This document shows positions 19,661-28,392 of a stretch of DNA of 64,000 nt, in pieces. Each line of letters opens with the position of its first letter. Position 1 is the first letter of the stretch. The translations under genes were made by a program, and so were the position numbers. Source of the stretch: Pseudomonas alcaliphila JAB1 (GTDB lineage Bacteria; Pseudomonadota; Gammaproteobacteria; Pseudomonadales; Pseudomonadaceae); the NCBI RefSeq assembly GCF_001941865.1, contig NZ_CP016162.1, positions 1,054,001 to 1,118,000 of the forward strand. Reading direction: 5' to 3'. The notes beneath the pieces are model-generated. The model was not told where the DNA came from. It ran no database searches and worked only from the letters and a program-made list of their open reading frames with translations.

Positions 19661-20187
19661 GGTGTGCAATCCTGAAGACTGGTGCCGTCGGCGTTTATTC
19701 CGCGCGGTAAAAGACGCGTGTTGCCGCTGCGTTGAACGGATATGCGGTAGGCAAAGGCCTCATTATCGTCGCGGCAGATTGTGAATTCGGCGGCTTCTTC
19801 AGCGGTTCCAGCACTGGTGAAGGTCAGTTGGATCTCTGCCTCCGCATCTCCTGGGGCGAAGCTGCTGAGCGTGGTGGCGTGCTCTGGATTCAGTTGCTCC
19901 TGGCGCAGTACGGTGCCATTGGAGACGTTTGTCACTACCCATGCTGGATTGGGTGCGGCATTAGTTGCTTCGGCTTTGCTGAGACGAACCGAAGTCCTGC
20001 GGACAATAGCTTGCGAACGCGCGAACTGCAGCAGACTGTTGAGTGTCTGCGCCTGCGCCTCGATCTGGTTGTTGGCGACCAGGCGGGCGAAGTTGGGTAT
20101 TGCGATGCCTACTGCGATTGCCAGCAATGCCAGCACGATCATCAGTTCGATCAGGCTGAATCCTCGCATGCCAGGATGGTGTGACAT
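19657..20187 (-). CDS. fimU: Minor pilin FimU
   Basis: A 176-residue GspH-like prepilin: leader MSHHPGMRG, mature FSLIELMIVLALLAIAVGIAIPNFARLV. The head has the GspH/FimT fold motif RTSVRLS and two cysteines (FTICRDD, LQDCTP). AAGGAG lies six bases before the ATG, the clearest ribosome site of the operon. It starts the co-translated part of the pilus operon; fimT is 109 bases upstream. Confidence 0.92.
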   Translation of the reverse strand: MSHHPGMRGFSLIELMIVLALLAIAVGIAIPNFARLVANNQIEAQAQTLNSLLQFARSQAIVRRTSVRLSKAEATNAAPNPAWVVTNVSNGTVLRQEQLNPEHATTLSSFAPGDAEAEIQLTFTSAGTAEEAAEFTICRDDNEAFAYRISVQRSGNTRLLPRGINADGTSLQDCTP

Positions 20188-20296
20188 GTTTTGCTCCTTG
20201 GGGACGTCCGAGCGAATACTGCGATAACGTCCCTTGTCTGTCTGCCGTGGCAGGACAGCTGGCTGACTGGAGCGGATGACTGGTTACTGTAAATAT

Positions 20297-20806
20297 TCAG
20301 CCCTGGCAGCGATGGACCTCGGCGAGATTTTCCTGATGGCTTGCGAGGCGTACTCGCCCCTGTCGGTTAAGTATCAATTGCCAGGCTATTTTCTCACCTT
20401 TGCATTGAAAGAACCGGCCGTTACTGGAGGGGCTGGTGCCATTGGCATGGAAGCGTATGCGTGAGTCGAAGCCGGCCCAGCGCAATGGTGTACTGCTGCG
20501 ATGCTGCTGGATCTGCACGACATGTCCCGGTGCGTTCATGAACTGCATGCGCCAGCCCTGACTCCAGTCGCGGCCGCAGGTCGCACCATCGCGGGTGCCG
20601 CACAGCTCTACGCTTGTCTTGTTCAGTACGGCTTGTAGTCGGGCATGATTAAGTGAGGCATGCAGGTGATTGCGCAGTGCCTCACGTTCACTTTTTTGTT
20701 GCAGTGCCGCGAAGCTGGGGATTGCTAGCGAGGTGCCGATGCTGGCCAGCGCCAGCACGACAAGAAGTTCATAGAGGCTGAATGCCAACTGTGTGGGTCG
20801 TTTCAT
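20297..20806 (-). CDS. fimT: Type IV fimbrial biogenesis protein FimT
   Basis: A 169-residue GspH-family pilin-like protein; FimT homologues bind DNA during natural transformation in some gamma-proteobacteria. The N-terminus reads MKRPTQLA-FSLYELLVVLALASIGTSLAIPSF: Glu5 is present but residue -1 is Ala and not the usual Gly. Two cysteines (ELCGT, ATCGRD) and a third near the C-terminus occur in the head. It is divergent from thiO with 90 bases between. Confidence 0.87.
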   Translation of the reverse strand: MKRPTQLAFSLYELLVVLALASIGTSLAIPSFAALQQKSEREALRNHLHASLNHARLQAVLNKTSVELCGTRDGATCGRDWSQGWRMQFMNAPGHVVQIQQHRSSTPLRWAGFDSRIRFHANGTSPSSNGRFFQCKGEKIAWQLILNRQGRVRLASHQENLAEVHRCQG

Positions 20807-20896
20807 GCGTATAGTCCTTTACGTTCTGCAGCGTGCGTTCCTGGCACAGGTAAAGGTTTAGTAGTGATTGACTGTCTTGGCAAATGAGAGGGCGAT

Positions 20897-21991
20897 GTGG
20901 GGCGAGCGTTAGTTGTCGGGGGCGGTGCTTTGGGTTTGTTGTCTGCCAACATGTTGGCATCAGCGGGTGAAGAGGTTCTTCTTGTGGACCGTCAGGGGGT
21001 CGGCCGCGAATCCTCCTGGGCCGGCGGTGGTATCGTGTCGCCGCTCTACCCCTGGCGTTACAGCGCAGCGGTGACGGCGTTGGCGCATTGGTCGCAGGAT
21101 TTCTATCCGGGGTTAGCTCGGCAGTTGCTGGAAGACACCGGCGTCGATCCCGAGGTGCATGTCACCGGGTTGTACTGGCTGGATCTCGATGATGAGGCCG
21201 AGGCGCTGGCCTGGGCTGTACGCGAGGGCCGTGCGCTGTTTCCGGTGGATATCGCTGAGGCTTATCAGCAGGTGCCTGTTCTGGGTGGTGGTTTCAAGCG
21301 CGCCATTCATATGCCGGGTGTGGCCAATGTGCGTAACCCCAGGCTGGTCAAAGCGCTGCGGGCGGCTTTGGCGGCCATGCCGAACGTGGAGCTGCGTGAG
21401 CATTGCCCGGTCACTGGTTTCATTCAGGAGAATGGGCAGATTTGTGGCGTGACTACCGCAGGTGGGGAGATTCGTGCCGAGCGCGTGGTTCTGGCGGCCG
21501 GTGCCTGGAGTGGCGAGTTGCTCAAGACGCTTGGGCTGGAGTTGCCAGTTGAACCTGTGAAAGGGCAGATGATTCTCTACAAGTGCGCTGAGGATTTTCT
21601 GCCAAGCATGGTATTGGCCAAGGGGCGCTATGCGATCCCGCGGCGTGATGGGCATATCCTGATTGGCAGCACGCTGGAATACGCCGGATTCGACAAGACA
21701 CCGACCGATAATGCGCTGGAAAGCCTCAAGGCATCGGCCGAAGAACTGTTGCCTGCACTCAAGGATGCCGAAGTGGTGGGGCATTGGGCAGGTTTGCGGC
21801 CCGGTTCGCCCGAGGGCATTCCCTTCATTGGCGAGCTGCCTACGTATCCTGGGCTATGGCTCAACTGCGGGCATTTCCGCAACGGATTGGTGCTGGCGCC
21901 AGCCTCCTGCCGGCTGCTGGCTGATCTGATGCTGGGGCGCGAGCCGATCATCGATCCGGCGCCTTATGCGCCAGCGGGGCGGTTGCACTAA
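20897..21991 (+). CDS. thiO: Glycine oxidase ThiO-like FAD enzyme
   Basis: A 364-residue FAD-dependent oxidase of the DAO fold that would oxidise glycine to an imine for the thiazole part of thiamine. The Rossmann motif VVGGGALGLLSANMLASAG is at residues 6-24, followed by ESSWAGGGIVSPLYPWRY, and the C-terminal GLRPGSPEGIPFIG...GHFRNGLVLAP. The start is GTG at 20897 after GAGAGGG. In P. aeruginosa the same gene lies between fimT and pilR. Other amine oxidase roles are possible because no thi genes are adjacent. Confidence 0.86.
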   Translation: MGRALVVGGGALGLLSANMLASAGEEVLLVDRQGVGRESSWAGGGIVSPLYPWRYSAAVTALAHWSQDFYPGLARQLLEDTGVDPEVHVTGLYWLDLDDEAEALAWAVREGRALFPVDIAEAYQQVPVLGGGFKRAIHMPGVANVRNPRLVKALRAALAAMPNVELREHCPVTGFIQENGQICGVTTAGGEIRAERVVLAAGAWSGELLKTLGLELPVEPVKGQMILYKCAEDFLPSMVLAKGRYAIPRRDGHILIGSTLEYAGFDKTPTDNALESLKASAEELLPALKDAEVVGHWAGLRPGSPEGIPFIGELPTYPGLWLNCGHFRNGLVLAPASCRLLADLMLGREPIIDPAPYAPAGRLH

Positions 21992-22043
21992 TACCTTGTT
22001 ATCCCCGCATCAAGGGGCTTCAGGACTCGGCGCAGGCTGTCTT

Positions 22044-22067
22044 GATCGCCGGCAAGCCGGCTCCTAC
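22044..22067 (+). repeat. Single GTAGGAGC-type repeat unit (reverse arm)
   Basis: GATCGCCGGCAAGCCGGCTCCTAC with the hairpin GCCGGCAAGCCGGC, between the convergent thiO and pilR genes. Confidence 0.6.
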
Positions 22068-22084
22068 AGGCGCGTTATCCGTGG

Positions 22085-23425
22085 TTAGTCGATACCCAGC
22101 TTCTTCAGGCGATAGCGCATCGAGCGGAAGGTCAGGCCCAGGCGCTGAGCCGCCGCCGTGCGGTTCCAGCGCGTCTCTTCCAATGCCTGCATGATCAGCT
22201 TGCGTTCGATGTCCTCGAGGTAGTCCTCGAGGTTGTCGATCTGCGCCAGGCTGGTTTCGCCGCCTTCGTTGCCAGGGCCGCTGGCATCGGCCAGGCGCAG
22301 ATCGCTTGGCGTGATCTGGTCGTCTTCGCAGAGGGTGTAGGCGCGTTCGAGCATGTTTTCCAGCTCACGCACGTTGCCGGGGAAGCGATAGTTCTTCAGC
22401 TTCTCCAAGGCATCGGGATGCAACTTGGCGGCGGCCAGGCCAGTGCCATCGGCCAGGCGCGCGAGCATCACGTCGGCCAGCTGGGTGATATCTTCGCGCC
22501 GCTCGCGCAGCGGCGGCACGCGCAGTTCGATGACGTTGAGCCGGTAGTAGAGGTCCTGGCGGAAACGGCCAGCTGCGACTTCGGCTGCCAGATCCTTGTG
22601 GGTGGCGCAGAGGATGCGTACATCGACCACCACTTCCTGTTGGCCACCGACGGCGCGCACGGCCTTCTCCTGAATCGCGCGCAGCAGTTTGACCTGCATC
22701 GGCAGTGGCAGGTCGGCGACTTCGTCGAGGAACAGGGTGCCGCCGTTGGCCGCCTGGAACAGCCCCTGCTTGTCTTCGATGGCGCCGGTGAAGCTGCCTT
22801 TCTTGTGACCGAAGAACTCGCTCTCCATCAGCTCCGAGGGAATAGCGCCGCAGTTGACCGGTACGAACGGCTGTTCGACGCGCGGGCCCTGCTCATGGAT
22901 CAGGCGGGCGACCAGTTCCTTGCCGCTGCCCGATTCGCCGCTGATATAGACCGGCGCCTGGCTGCGCGAGAGTTTCTGGATCTGCTTGCGCAGCGACTTC
23001 ATCGGCGGCGAGTCGCCGAGCAGGCGGCTGTCGACCGGGGTTTCCTCGCCTTCGGGGGAGCGAATGCGCAGGGCGGTGGCGACCAGTTCGCGCAGGCGAC
23101 CGAGGTCGACCGGTTTGGTGAGGAAGTCGAAGGCGCCGGCCTTGAGCGAGTTGATCGCAGTGTCCAGGCTGCCGTAGGCGGTGATCATCGCCACGGGAAC
23201 CTGCGGGTGGCGCTGCTGGATGTGTTGCACCAGATCCAGGCCGGTGCCATCGGGCAGGCGCATATCGGTCAGGCACAGGTCGAACGGCTCGCGTGCCAGC
23301 CACTCGCGCGCTTCCTTGACGTTGCGGGCGCTACGGGTGTCCAGCTTCATGCGTCCGAGGGTGATTTCCAGCAGCTCGCGGATATCGGGTTCGTCGTCGA
23401 CGATCAGGGCTCTCTGACGGTTCAT
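22085..23425 (-). CDS. pilR: Sigma-54-dependent response regulator PilR
   Basis: A 446-residue NtrC-type activator of pilin (pilA) transcription. The receiver domain has the phospho-acceptor Asp54 (LCLTDMRLPDG). The AAA+ domain has Walker A GESGSGKE near residue 163 and the sigma-54 contact loop GSFTGA near 210, in which Ser replaces the common Ala. A Fis-type helix-turn-helix ends the protein (RTAAAQRLGLTFRSMRYRLK). ATG at 23425 is two bases after the pilS stop. The stop is convergent with thiO. Confidence 0.95.
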   Translation of the reverse strand: MNRQRALIVDDEPDIRELLEITLGRMKLDTRSARNVKEAREWLAREPFDLCLTDMRLPDGTGLDLVQHIQQRHPQVPVAMITAYGSLDTAINSLKAGAFDFLTKPVDLGRLRELVATALRIRSPEGEETPVDSRLLGDSPPMKSLRKQIQKLSRSQAPVYISGESGSGKELVARLIHEQGPRVEQPFVPVNCGAIPSELMESEFFGHKKGSFTGAIEDKQGLFQAANGGTLFLDEVADLPLPMQVKLLRAIQEKAVRAVGGQQEVVVDVRILCATHKDLAAEVAAGRFRQDLYYRLNVIELRVPPLRERREDITQLADVMLARLADGTGLAAAKLHPDALEKLKNYRFPGNVRELENMLERAYTLCEDDQITPSDLRLADASGPGNEGGETSLAQIDNLEDYLEDIERKLIMQALEETRWNRTAAAQRLGLTFRSMRYRLKKLGID

Positions 23426-23427
23426 GC

Positions 23428-25041
23428 TCAGCTCAGTTTGCGCGGATGGGCGAAGGTGATGCGGAAGCAACTGCCGCCCCCTTCACGAGGTTTATAGTCG
23501 AGGCGGGCCTGGTTGCCCTGGCACAGCTCGCGAGAAATATACAGGCCGAGGCCGGTGCCTTTGTTCTCGGTGGTGTAGAAGGGCTCGAAGATGTGCTGCT
23601 CCTGCTCGGGCGGCACGCCGGGCCCGTCGTCGAGGATTTCCAGCACCGGCAGGTCGCTGTTCTCGTCACGGAAAAGGCGCAGCCAGACCTGGCCGATCTT
23701 GTGCTGCTTGGCACTATAGCGCAGGCCGTTCTGGACGAGATTGGTCAGCACCTGGGTCAACTGGTGCGGGTCCATGCGTGTCTGCAGGCTGCCGCCCTGG
23801 GTCTCCAGGTGGATCTGCCGGTCAGCCGGTGCCGAGCTGCGAAACTCGCTGGCGAAGCGGTGCAGCCAGTACTTCAGGTCAAGCAGTTGCGGTTCGGCCT
23901 GGCGCCTGCGTGACAGTTGCAGAACGTTCTCGATCACCAGGTTCATGCGCTTGGAGTGATCCTGAATGATCTGCGCCAGGCGCTGATCCGGGCCGTGCAG
24001 ATCCTCCGACTCCTGCAGCAATTGCGCGGCATGGCTGATGGCGCCGAGCGGGTTGCGAATTTCGTGAGCGATACCGGCGGTCAGGCGGCCGAGCGAGGCC
24101 AGCTTGAGCTGTTGCGCCTGCTGGGCGATCTGCGAGATGTCGTCGAGAAACACCAGGGTGTGCTGCTGGTCACCGCGTTGCAGGGAGATGAAGCTTGGCT
24201 GCAGTACCGGGCCATCGACCTGCGCCTGCAGGCTGTCAGGGCGCAGGGTCGGGTTGTGCAGCCACTGTTGCAGGCGTTTGACCAGCTCGGGGCAATGCGG
24301 GTCGATGATCTTGCCGGTCAGCTCACCGCGCCCGAGCAACTGCGTTGCGCCCTGGTTGGCCAGCAGCACTCGGTGTTGGGTGTCGAGCACCAGGATGCCG
24401 GTGCGCATGCGCTGCAGGATCTGTTCGTTGAGCTCTTCCAGGTTGGCGACGTCGGCTGCGCGTTGTTCGGCCAGGTTCTCGCTGACCTGCAGGCGGCGGG
24501 TGATGCCCTGGATGAACAGCGCCCCGGCGAAGCACAGCGCGCCGAGGGCGCCAGCCTGCACGTACTGGGCGGCGGCAGCTGGGCGGCTGAGGCTGAGGTA
24601 GAAGGTCAGGTAGATCAGCGCCATCGCGGCAACGGCGGCGATCAGCAGACCAACGCGTCCGCGCAGGAGGATATTGGCGATGGCCACCGCTACCACCAGC
24701 AGGTTGCCGATGCCGCTGGGCGTGCCGCCGGCGGCGTAGAACAGGGCCGAGAGAAAGATCACGTCGACCAGCGCCAGGCTGAACAGCTGCATTAGGTGCT
24801 TGGGTTTCTGCACCAGTACGGCGATGAAGATGTTGAGGATCAGGTAAACCCAGCTGCCGGTGCGAAACAGCTCGATATGCACGACATCCAGCAACTGCTC
24901 GTCGAGGTTGCTGGAGATCATCAGGATCAGCGCCAGGCCGATGCTCAGGCGATAGAAGTGATAGAGCCTGAGGATGCGCTGCCCTTGTTTGCTGTTCTGT
25001 ACGCTGGTGTCAGCGATCACCGGTGTGCGGGCCTTGCTCAA
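23428..25041 (-). CDS. pilS: Sensor histidine kinase PilS
   Basis: A 537-residue inner-membrane kinase that phosphorylates PilR. Six hydrophobic segments fill about residues 33-190, then a PAS-like region (LEELNEQILQRMRTGILVLD), the H-box GIAHEIRNPLGAISHA near residue 328, and the ATPase boxes LTNLVQNGLRYS, LEILDDGPGVP and NKGTGLGLYISREL. The coordinate given uses TTG at 25041; GTG at 25020 is an alternative start seven codons later. Either start overlaps the end of the upstream PP0621-type gene. Confidence 0.93.
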   Translation of the reverse strand: MSKARTPVIADTSVQNSKQGQRILRLYHFYRLSIGLALILMISSNLDEQLLDVVHIELFRTGSWVYLILNIFIAVLVQKPKHLMQLFSLALVDVIFLSALFYAAGGTPSGIGNLLVVAVAIANILLRGRVGLLIAAVAAMALIYLTFYLSLSRPAAAAQYVQAGALGALCFAGALFIQGITRRLQVSENLAEQRAADVANLEELNEQILQRMRTGILVLDTQHRVLLANQGATQLLGRGELTGKIIDPHCPELVKRLQQWLHNPTLRPDSLQAQVDGPVLQPSFISLQRGDQQHTLVFLDDISQIAQQAQQLKLASLGRLTAGIAHEIRNPLGAISHAAQLLQESEDLHGPDQRLAQIIQDHSKRMNLVIENVLQLSRRRQAEPQLLDLKYWLHRFASEFRSSAPADRQIHLETQGGSLQTRMDPHQLTQVLTNLVQNGLRYSAKQHKIGQVWLRLFRDENSDLPVLEILDDGPGVPPEQEQHIFEPFYTTENKGTGLGLYISRELCQGNQARLDYKPREGGGSCFRITFAHPRKLS

Positions 25042-25252
25042 GGTGTTTCTGGCTGCAGTACCAGCGCTGATCCTGAGTCAGCGCCTTAGTCTGGGGAATG
25101 TGCACGCCGCAGTGTGCACAGCGCACCATGGGCGCTGGTTCATCTTCGCGCTGCGCTTGGCTGGGGCGCTTGGGGGCGCTTATATAGCGGCGCCAAACCC
25201 AGATCGCGGCGAAGATGATGGCGATCCAGAACAGCAGGCGAAACAGACCCAT
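25010..25252 (-). CDS. PP0621-type membrane-anchored zinc-ribbon-like protein
   Basis: An 80-residue protein with one N-terminal membrane helix (MGLFRLLFWIAIIFAAIWVW) and a C-terminal cluster CAHCGVHIP...YCSQKHLEQG that resembles a treble-clef or zinc-ribbon site. It matches the Pseudomonas PP0621 family, of unknown function. It lies directly before pilS and its 3' end overlaps the pilS start region, so the two are probably co-translated. Confidence 0.82.
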   Translation of the reverse strand: MGLFRLLFWIAIIFAAIWVWRRYISAPKRPSQAQREDEPAPMVRCAHCGVHIPQTKALTQDQRWYCSQKHLEQGPHTGDR

Positions 25253-25350
25253 GGTGCACTCTTTTGTTTGGTTGAGGGTGGCAGTTTAGCCAAGGTGAAG
25301 TCCGCGGCACAGGGGGGCGGTGGCAAGCTGTGCGCTGTTTCCGGGGCAAT

Positions 25351-25375
25351 AAAAAGGGAGGCCGAAGCCTCCCTT
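25351..25375 (-). terminator. bamD terminator
   Basis: Minus-strand AAGGGAGGC-TTCG-GCCTCCCTT followed by TTTATTG: a UUCG-type tetraloop with a nine-pair stem, just after the bamD stop. Confidence 0.85.
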
Positions 25376-25392
25376 GTTCAATCACGCATCGC

Positions 25393-26385
25393 TCAGTCGA
25401 ACAGACCGAAGGTCAGGTAGCTCCAGATCGAACGCTTCTTGGCGGTTTCGCCGGTCTTGGCGTCCTGCTGCAGTTCGCGCGGTATCTGCTGCTCGGCTTC
25501 CTCGTACTGACGAACCACGTCCTGGCTGGCGCGGGTTTCGCCCGGCGGCAGCGGCGTGTCGGTTTCGATCAGGCCCAGGGTGGCCTTGGCCAGCCAGGAG
25601 CGGTTGTCGGCTTCCTCTTCGAGCGGCACGAACTCGCCGCTTGCCAGGCTCGGATGGTCAGGGTAGTTGAGCTTGAGGGTTTCCAGGCTGGTGGCAGCCA
25701 GGTCGTCCAGTGACAGACGCTGATAAGCCTCGGTCATGATTGCCAGGCCGTCACCGACCGACGGGGTTTCCTGGAAGTTTTCCACCACGTAGCGGCCACG
25801 GTTGCCGGCGGCGACGTAGGCCTGGCGGGTCAGGTAGTAGTGGGCGACGTGCACTTCATAGGCGGCCAGCAGGTTGCGCAGGTAGATCATGCGCTGTTTG
25901 GCGTCCGGGGCGTAGCGGCTGGTCGGGTAGCGGCTGGTGAGCTGGGCGAACTCGTTGTAGGAGTCGCGCGCGGCGCCAGGGTCACGCTTGGTCATGTCCA
26001 GCGGCAGGAAGCGCGCCAGCAGGCCACGGTCCTGGTCGAAGGAGGCCAGGCCCTTGAGGTAGTAGGCGTAATCGACGTTGGCGTGCTGCGGATGCAGGCG
26101 AATGAAGCGCTCGGCGGACGACTTGGCGGCTTCCGGCTCGGCATTCTTGTAGTAGGCGTAGATCAGCTCCAGCTGCGCCTGCTCGGCATAGCGCCCGAAC
26201 GGATAGCGCGACTCCAGCGCCTTCAGTTTGGCGATGGCCTGGGTGTAGCTGCGGTTGTCCAGGTCGGCCTGGGCCTGCTGGTACAGCTCCACCTCGCTGA
26301 GGTTTTCATCGACCTCCGGCTGCTTAGAGGAGCAGGCGGCGGTAAGGGCGAGGATGGCGATCAGCAGCAGGTGTTTCACTTGCAT
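25393..26385 (-). CDS. bamD: Outer membrane assembly lipoprotein BamD
   Basis: A 330-residue lipoprotein of the BAM machine that inserts beta-barrels. Signal peptide [18 protein letters not shown] with lipobox LTAAC and lipidated Cys18. TPR helices follow ([33 protein letters not shown]-type repeat, ...[20 protein letters not shown]). The tail beyond about residue 260 is longer than the E. coli protein, as in other pseudomonads. It is divergent from rluD. AlgE in this window would be one of its substrates. Confidence 0.95.
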   Translation of the reverse strand: MQVKHLLLIAILALTAACSSKQPEVDENLSEVELYQQAQADLDNRSYTQAIAKLKALESRYPFGRYAEQAQLELIYAYYKNAEPEAAKSSAERFIRLHPQHANVDYAYYLKGLASFDQDRGLLARFLPLDMTKRDPGAARDSYNEFAQLTSRYPTSRYAPDAKQRMIYLRNLLAAYEVHVAHYYLTRQAYVAAGNRGRYVVENFQETPSVGDGLAIMTEAYQRLSLDDLAATSLETLKLNYPDHPSLASGEFVPLEEEADNRSWLAKATLGLIETDTPLPPGETRASQDVVRQYEEAEQQIPRELQQDAKTGETAKKRSIWSYLTFGLFD

Positions 26386-26523
26386 GGCGGCTTGCGTCCC
26401 TGTGACGGCCGCGCGGCCGTCCTGTTATGATGAGCGCCCCGGGAAAACCCTGGGGCAAAGACGCCGTATTTAACCACAAGCCTGTCGCCGAAACCAAAGG
26501 CCAGGCTCCCGCCGTTGCCGAAG

Positions 26524-27498
26524 ATGACTTCTATAAACAAACAGCTGATCCAACTCCAGGCCATTGTCCCCTTTGAACAGGGCGGTCAACGCCTCGACCA
26601 GGTGGCTGCGCAGCTGTTTGGCGAGTACTCCCGTTCGCGCCTTTCCACCTGGATCAAGGACGGTCGCTTGACCGTCGATGGCGCCGTGGCGCGCCCACGC
26701 GATACCGTGCATGCCGGCTCGACGCTGGTCCTGGATGCCGAGCAGGAAGCGCAGGGCGAGTGGATCGCGCAGGACATCGAACTGAACATCGTCTATGAAG
26801 ACGAACACCTGCTGGTGATCGACAAGCCAGCGGGGCTGGTGGTGCACCCGGCTGCCGGGCATGCCGACGGCACCCTGCTAAACGCGCTGCTGCACCATGT
26901 ACCGGATATCGTCAATGTGCCGCGTGCCGGTATCGTCCATCGTCTGGACAAGGACACCACCGGCCTGATGGTGGTGGCCAAGACCCTGCAGGCGCAGACC
27001 AACCTGGTCGAGCAGCTGCAGAAGCGTACCGTCAGCCGCATCTATGAATGCATCTGCATCGGCGTGATCACCGCCGGCGGTACCATCGATGCGCCGATTG
27101 GCCGCAGCTCCAGCCAGCGTCAGCGCATGGCGGTGACCGATGGCGGCAAGCCGGCGATCAGTCACTACCGCGTGCTCGAGCGCTACCGTTCGCACACCCA
27201 TGTGCGGGTCAAGCTGGAAACCGGGCGCACGCACCAGATTCGTGTGCACATGAGCCATGTTGGCTATCCGCTGGTGGGCGATCCGGTCTATGCCGGGCGT
27301 TTCCGCATTCCGCCAGCCGCCAGCCCGACCCTGGTGCAGAGCCTCAAGGAGTTTCCGCGTCAGGCGTTGCATGCGCGTTTTCTCGAACTGGATCACCCGG
27401 CTACTGGCAAGCGCATGAAGTGGGAGTCGGCGCTGCCGGATGATCTGGTCTGGCTGCTGACCCTGCTGCGTCAGGATCGCGAGGCCTTCGTCGGGTGA
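26524..27498 (+). CDS. rluD: 23S rRNA pseudouridine synthase RluD
   Basis: A 324-residue enzyme that makes pseudouridines 1911, 1915 and 1917 in 23S rRNA helix 69. An S4 RNA-binding domain (RLDQVAAQLFGEYSRSRLSTWIKDGRLTVDG) is followed by the RluA-family catalytic motif HRLDKDTTGLMVVAKT, with catalytic Asp at about residue 142, and the HQIRVHMSH signature. ATG at 26524 is used; the TTG three codons upstream lacks support. Its TGA overlaps the pgeF GTG. Confidence 0.95.
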   Translation: MTSINKQLIQLQAIVPFEQGGQRLDQVAAQLFGEYSRSRLSTWIKDGRLTVDGAVARPRDTVHAGSTLVLDAEQEAQGEWIAQDIELNIVYEDEHLLVIDKPAGLVVHPAAGHADGTLLNALLHHVPDIVNVPRAGIVHRLDKDTTGLMVVAKTLQAQTNLVEQLQKRTVSRIYECICIGVITAGGTIDAPIGRSSSQRQRMAVTDGGKPAISHYRVLERYRSHTHVRVKLETGRTHQIRVHMSHVGYPLVGDPVYAGRFRIPPAASPTLVQSLKEFPRQALHARFLELDHPATGKRMKWESALPDDLVWLLTLLRQDREAFVG

Positions 27499-28226
27499 GT
27501 GCCCACGACTGGCTCGTTCCCGATTGGCCTGCGCCGGCCAACGTGCGCGCCTGCGTCACCACCCGTAGCGGCGGCGTCAGCGCGGCGCCGTTCGATACCT
27601 TCAACCTGGGCGATCATGTCGAGGACGACCCGATTGCGGTGGCGAGCAACCGTCAGCATCTGGTCGAGGCCCTGGCTTGCCAACCAGCCTGGTTGCGCCA
27701 GGTGCACGGCATCGTGGTGGCCGAAGCCAATCCTGCCGTGGTCATCGAAGCCGATGGCAACTGGACGGCCACCCCTGGTATCGCCTGCACGGCGATGACC
27801 GCCGATTGCTTGCCGGCTCTGTTCTGCGACCGCGCCGGTACCCGTGTGGCAGCGGCCCATGCCGGTTGGCGCGGGTTGGCCGGCGGCGTGCTGGAGGCGG
27901 CCGTGCAGGCGCTCGGCGTCGCACCGCATGAGCTGCTGGTCTGGCTCGGCCCGGCCATCGGCCCGGCTGCGTTCGAGGTGGGGGCTGAAGTGCGTGAGGC
28001 CTTTTTGCAACAGCATGCCGAGGCTGTCAGCGCATTCGTACCCAGCGCCAATGCCGGCAAGTTCATGGCCGATATCTACCGACTGGCGCGCATTCGCCTG
28101 GCTGCCATCGGCGTCACTGCGGTCAGCGGCGGTGGGCTGTGCACCTACACCGACCCGCGTTTCTACTCCTATCGCCGCAGTGCTCGCACCGGGCGTTTCG
28201 CCTCGCTGATCTGGCTGCAGCCCTGA
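27495..28226 (+). CDS. pgeF: Peptidoglycan editing factor PgeF (YfiH, laccase-domain)
   Basis: A 243-residue cytosolic protein of the multicopper-like YfiH family; in E. coli it removes wrongly incorporated amino acids from UDP-MurNAc peptides. The zinc/copper ligands are visible: LRQVHG, TADCLPALFCD and AAAHAGWRGLAGG. The start is GTG at 27495, overlapping the rluD stop by 4 bases (GTGA). In P. aeruginosa clpB follows; here it does not. Confidence 0.9.
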   Translation: MSAHDWLVPDWPAPANVRACVTTRSGGVSAAPFDTFNLGDHVEDDPIAVASNRQHLVEALACQPAWLRQVHGIVVAEANPAVVIEADGNWTATPGIACTAMTADCLPALFCDRAGTRVAAAHAGWRGLAGGVLEAAVQALGVAPHELLVWLGPAIGPAAFEVGAEVREAFLQQHAEAVSAFVPSANAGKFMADIYRLARIRLAAIGVTAVSGGGLCTYTDPRFYSYRRSARTGRFASLIWLQP

Positions 28227-28229
28227 TCT

Positions 28230-28293
28230 GTAGGAGCGAGCTCTGCTCGCGAACACTGTAACCCAAGGCTTCGCGAGCAGAGCTCGCTCCTAC
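28230..28293. repeat. GTAGGAGC-type palindromic repeat, full pair
   Basis: The 24-base arm GTAGGAGCGAGCTCTGCTCG plus CGAA is repeated as an exact reverse complement at the other end. The same element with a different loop is at 38337-38403. It begins 4 bases after the pgeF stop. Confidence 0.8.
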
Positions 28294-28370
28294 CTGTTCT
28301 GTCGTGGGCATTCGTGTTGTGTTTTCTAGTCCTTAATCACCAATATCAATAGTGCTGGGCTGGGCGAGAC

Positions 28371-28378
28371 GACCGGTC
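28371..28378. promoter_or_regulatory. Candidate TetR-family operator GACCGGTC
   Basis: A perfect 8-bp palindrome sits immediately before the start region of the TetR gene. TetR repressors that control Old Yellow Enzymes often regulate themselves from such a site; this assignment is inference. Confidence 0.4.
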
Positions 28379-28392
28379 ATATGCTCGGCGCC

